DNA from: JBBQWT01 sp038210375
GTDB taxonomy: Bacteria > Acidobacteriota > Terriglobia > Terriglobales > Acidobacteriaceae
Assembly: GCA_038210375.1 (NCBI GenBank)
Contig: JBBQWT010000030.1
Location: forward strand, 1-35,999
Reading direction: 5' to 3'
DNA length: 35,999 nucleotides
The notes under the pieces were generated by a model. That model searched no databases, was not told the DNA's origin, and saw only the letters and a list, made by a program, of their open reading frames with translations. The translations under genes were made by a program, and so were the position numbers. This document shows positions 34,067 through 35,999 of this stretch, piece after piece. The first letter of the stretch is position 1. Each line of letters opens with the position of its first letter.

Positions 34067-35999
34067 TTACTGACTGGCTTCCGACATGAACAAGTACGAC
34101 ACCTGGTAGTACGCGGTGTAGGCGTATGAGCGCAGGTCGTTGGTGACGAAAATGTCTCGCAGAGAGAGCAGCCCGGTGCGATCTGAAGGGACGAGCTCCT
34201 TGAAGAGGCTGCGGGCGCCGGTCGCGAGGTCGACGCGTTCGAGGCGACTGGGAATCTCGCCGCGGTGGTAGGCCAGAACCGACAGGCCGTCCGCGCTCCA
34301 CAAGACGATTTCGTCGACTTCGGTGAGGGCCGGCAGCGGCCGCGGATCCCCACCTGCGATCGGGTACACGAAATACTTCCTTTCGGGCCCACGCGCGAGC
34401 ACCAGCTTTTCGTCGGACGATAGGGTCCCGTCGCGGGTGCCTTCTGGCATCACCGGCTGCGGAGGCCCTCCGCCAATCTCCTGCAGAAAGAAGCGCGAAG
34501 CCTTTCCGGGTTCATTGCCGCTGACCAGCAGGCGCTTGCCGTCGCGAAACCATCGCGCAGTGGCGTAGTTCTCAATTTGGCCCCGCTCCAGTTGGCGAAT
34601 CTCACCGGCCCCGGTGGGATAGATGACGAGTTGGGGTGGATGGGACTGAACGACGGCGAGTACCCACTTGCCGTCGGCAGACAGGTCGGCGGGCCATCCG
34701 TCCCCGAGGCGCAGCACGGGCGAGCCGTCAGTCTTCCGCAGGCATACTTCGTAATTGGCGCCGAGTGCGGTTTCGGCGAACAGCAGGGTCTTGCCATCCT
34801 GGGAGAGGGAGCGCACATGCGAGGTGCTGAGCCACGACAGGTCTCGATCCTGAGTGGCGCTCGCCAGACGAACGATGCTGGCGTATCGAAAGTCCGCGCG
34901 GGTGGCGAGCCAGCGCCCGTTGCGGCCGATGTCCTGAATGGTAAGCCCACCGGGTGACTGGTAGGCGATCCGCCTTTTTCCATCCAGGGTGGCGGCGTAA
35001 ACCATGTAGCTTCCGCCCATCTGGCTCGCGGAAAAAAAGACCTCTCCCCCATTGGGCGACCAGGCAAGTCCCCTGGCGCTCCAGTAGCCGTCGGACAATA
35101 CCGCGTTCTTGCCGGAAAGATCTATGATATTGACGGATCCGCGGTCGTCCCACTTTCGCGGGTGCTCGAAGTAAGCGATGCGGTCTCCTTTAGGGGAGAA
35201 GCGGACATCGGACATGAATCCGCTGACCTCGCGGAGCACGTGGCCAATTGGGTATTCGAGACGGTCCCGGCCGCCCACCTCGCGGATAATTGCGAGCTGC
35301 GACCCGTCGGGCGACCAGTCAGCCTGGCGCACTCCCTCCAATATCTCGCGCGGCGCGCCGCCATCCATCGGCATACGCGCCAGGGTGCCGGTGAAAAGCC
35401 GGAACCATACGTAGTGGGCGTCAAGGAGGACCGCGAGTTCCCGTTTGGAGGAGACCGCGAGCAGGTGTGTTCCGCTCGGGCCGAGGGGTTGGGGTTCGGG
35501 ATTGCCGGGGCGCAAGGTGAATATCTGCGGAGTATTACCCGAGTCTGCGGCGCTATAGATGACCGTATCTTCTTCGCCGGCGAACGAAGCCTGGAAGATG
35601 GCCTCGCCGCGAAAGTTCAATTGGCGGAAGGCAAGCGGCTTGGGCACACGGCCCGCGCGTAACGCGAACAGCAGCGCGGCCACCACCACGGCGGTCAATA
35701 AGGCTGCGGCAAGCCACGCGGCCCGCGTGCTCAATATACGCCGCGCCGCGACGCCAACCGGCATTTCCCCCGAGGAACTGCTCTCCGCAATCCACCGCAA
35801 TTCCTTGCCGAGGTCGCTGGCTGATTGCCACCGTTCATCGGGATCTTTCGCAAGACAAACCTGGATGGTGCGGTCCAATGCCCGCGGCGTAAGCGGCTGC
35901 AGGGTTCGGATCGGCGTCGGCTCTTTTTCCACCACCGCCGCCGCCACGCTGAACAGGTTTTGGCCCTGGAACGCCCTGCTTCCGGTCACCATTTCGTAC
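34067..35999 (-). CDS. Ser/Thr protein kinase with TolB-like beta-propeller (3' part)
   Basis: The 5' end lies outside the window. The visible start is the C-lobe end of a Hanks-type kinase (YEMVTGSRAFQGQ, PRALDRTIQVCLAKDPDERW with QSASDLGKELRW). Then comes one membrane helix (AAWLAAALLTAVVVAALLFA) and a large extracytoplasmic TolB/PD40-like propeller with repeated WSPDGSQLAI, RFSPKGDRIAYF, WSPNGGEVFFS, LSADGKWVLAV and WSADGLSVLAYH blades. Many acidobacterial genomes have tens of these receptor kinases. The kinase would act in the cytoplasm, the propeller as sensor outside. Substrate and ligand are unknown. The last residues, YLFMSEASQ, give a normal end. Confidence 0.92.
   Translation of the reverse strand, partial: YEMVTGSRAFQGQNLFSVAAAVVEKEPTPIRTLQPLTPRALDRTIQVCLAKDPDERWQSASDLGKELRWIAESSSSGEMPVGVAARRILSTRAAWLAAALLTAVVVAALLFALRAGRVPKPLAFRQLNFRGEAIFQASFAGEEDTVIYSAADSGNTPQIFTLRPGNPEPQPLGPSGTHLLAVSSKRELAVLLDAHYVWFRLFTGTLARMPMDGGAPREILEGVRQADWSPDGSQLAIIREVGGRDRLEYPIGHVLREVSGFMSDVRFSPKGDRIAYFEHPRKWDDRGSVNIIDLSGKNAVLSDGYWSARGLAWSPNGGEVFFSASQMGGSYMVYAATLDGKRRIAYQSPGGLTIQDIGRNGRWLATRADFRYASIVRLASATQDRDLSWLSTSHVRSLSQDGKTLLFAETALGANYEVCLRKTDGSPVLRLGDGWPADLSADGKWVLAVVQSHPPQLVIYPTGAGEIRQLERGQIENYATARWFRDGKRLLVSGNEPGKASRFFLQEIGGGPPQPVMPEGTRDGTLSSDEKLVLARGPERKYFVYPIAGGDPRPLPALTEVDEIVLWSADGLSVLAYHRGEIPSRLERVDLATGARSLFKELVPSDRTGLLSLRDIFVTNDLRSYAYTAYYQVSYLFMSEASQ

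Noticed and set aside
1..35999. tRNA, rRNA genes and CRISPR arrays
   Set aside because: No T-arm/anticodon patterns, no rRNA-like stretches and no regularly spaced direct repeats with unique spacers; the only regular array is the coding 48-bp repeat at 30098-31339.

Overview
The window looks like a chromosomal piece of an Acidobacteriota genome, probably near the Koribacter/Terriglobia group. This rests on gene content and style: a Ser/Thr kinase fused to a TolB-like propeller, many secreted conserved hypotheticals, RHS proteins of acidobacterial type, a FecR-like surface protein, a Wza-like export protein, and short palindromic repeats between genes. Most of the window is GC-rich, but 1-2770 and about 23340-25080 are visibly richer in A+T. 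No rRNA, tRNA or CRISPR array was seen.

Layout. 1-2770 is a scrambled, foreign-looking island on the minus strand. It holds an RHS-associated HExxH module that runs off the left edge, two secreted orphan proteins, a 23-codon relic of an RHS core, and two copies of a ~225-bp element that looks like a MITE. 2840-5779 holds a quinone-oxidoreductase-type enzyme, a secreted NTF2-like protein and a divergent AraC regulator. 5938-17280 is a mixed metabolic block: aldose-1-epimerase-like lipoprotein, metallo-beta-lactamase-fold hydrolase, VOC protein, class III aminotransferase, YcxB-like membrane protein, CocE/alpha-amino-acid-ester-hydrolase-like enzyme, GNAT acetyltransferase, HD-domain secreted protein and hotdog thioesterase. 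17756-21410 holds an FAD oxidoreductase and a GAF-GAF-PAS-adenylate cyclase-PilZ-like protein.

21628-25090 is a second RHS island. It has an L,D-transpeptidase-like protein without a signal peptide, then in the same frame an N-terminally truncated RHS fragment. The RHS C-terminus is a DUF5675-like domain broken by a one-base frameshift. A secreted orphan protein follows, then a third, degenerate MITE copy. 25249-29271 holds a TPR gene interrupted by an in-frame amber codon, a conserved hypothetical, the polysaccharide export protein and the FecR-like protein with a clear promoter and terminator. 29477-33028 encodes the most unusual protein: zinc ribbon, very long Ala/Glu/Arg helix built largely from 16-residue repeats, and a C-terminal alpha/beta hydrolase. 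The window ends in the 3' part of a Ser/Thr kinase-propeller gene.

The best candidates for something undescribed are (i) the zinc ribbon-16-residue repeat-hydrolase fusion and (ii) the two RHS islands, which share a MITE family, RHS core sequence and secreted orphan cargo genes, and look like a repeat-linked cassette system for exchanging RHS C-terminal modules.
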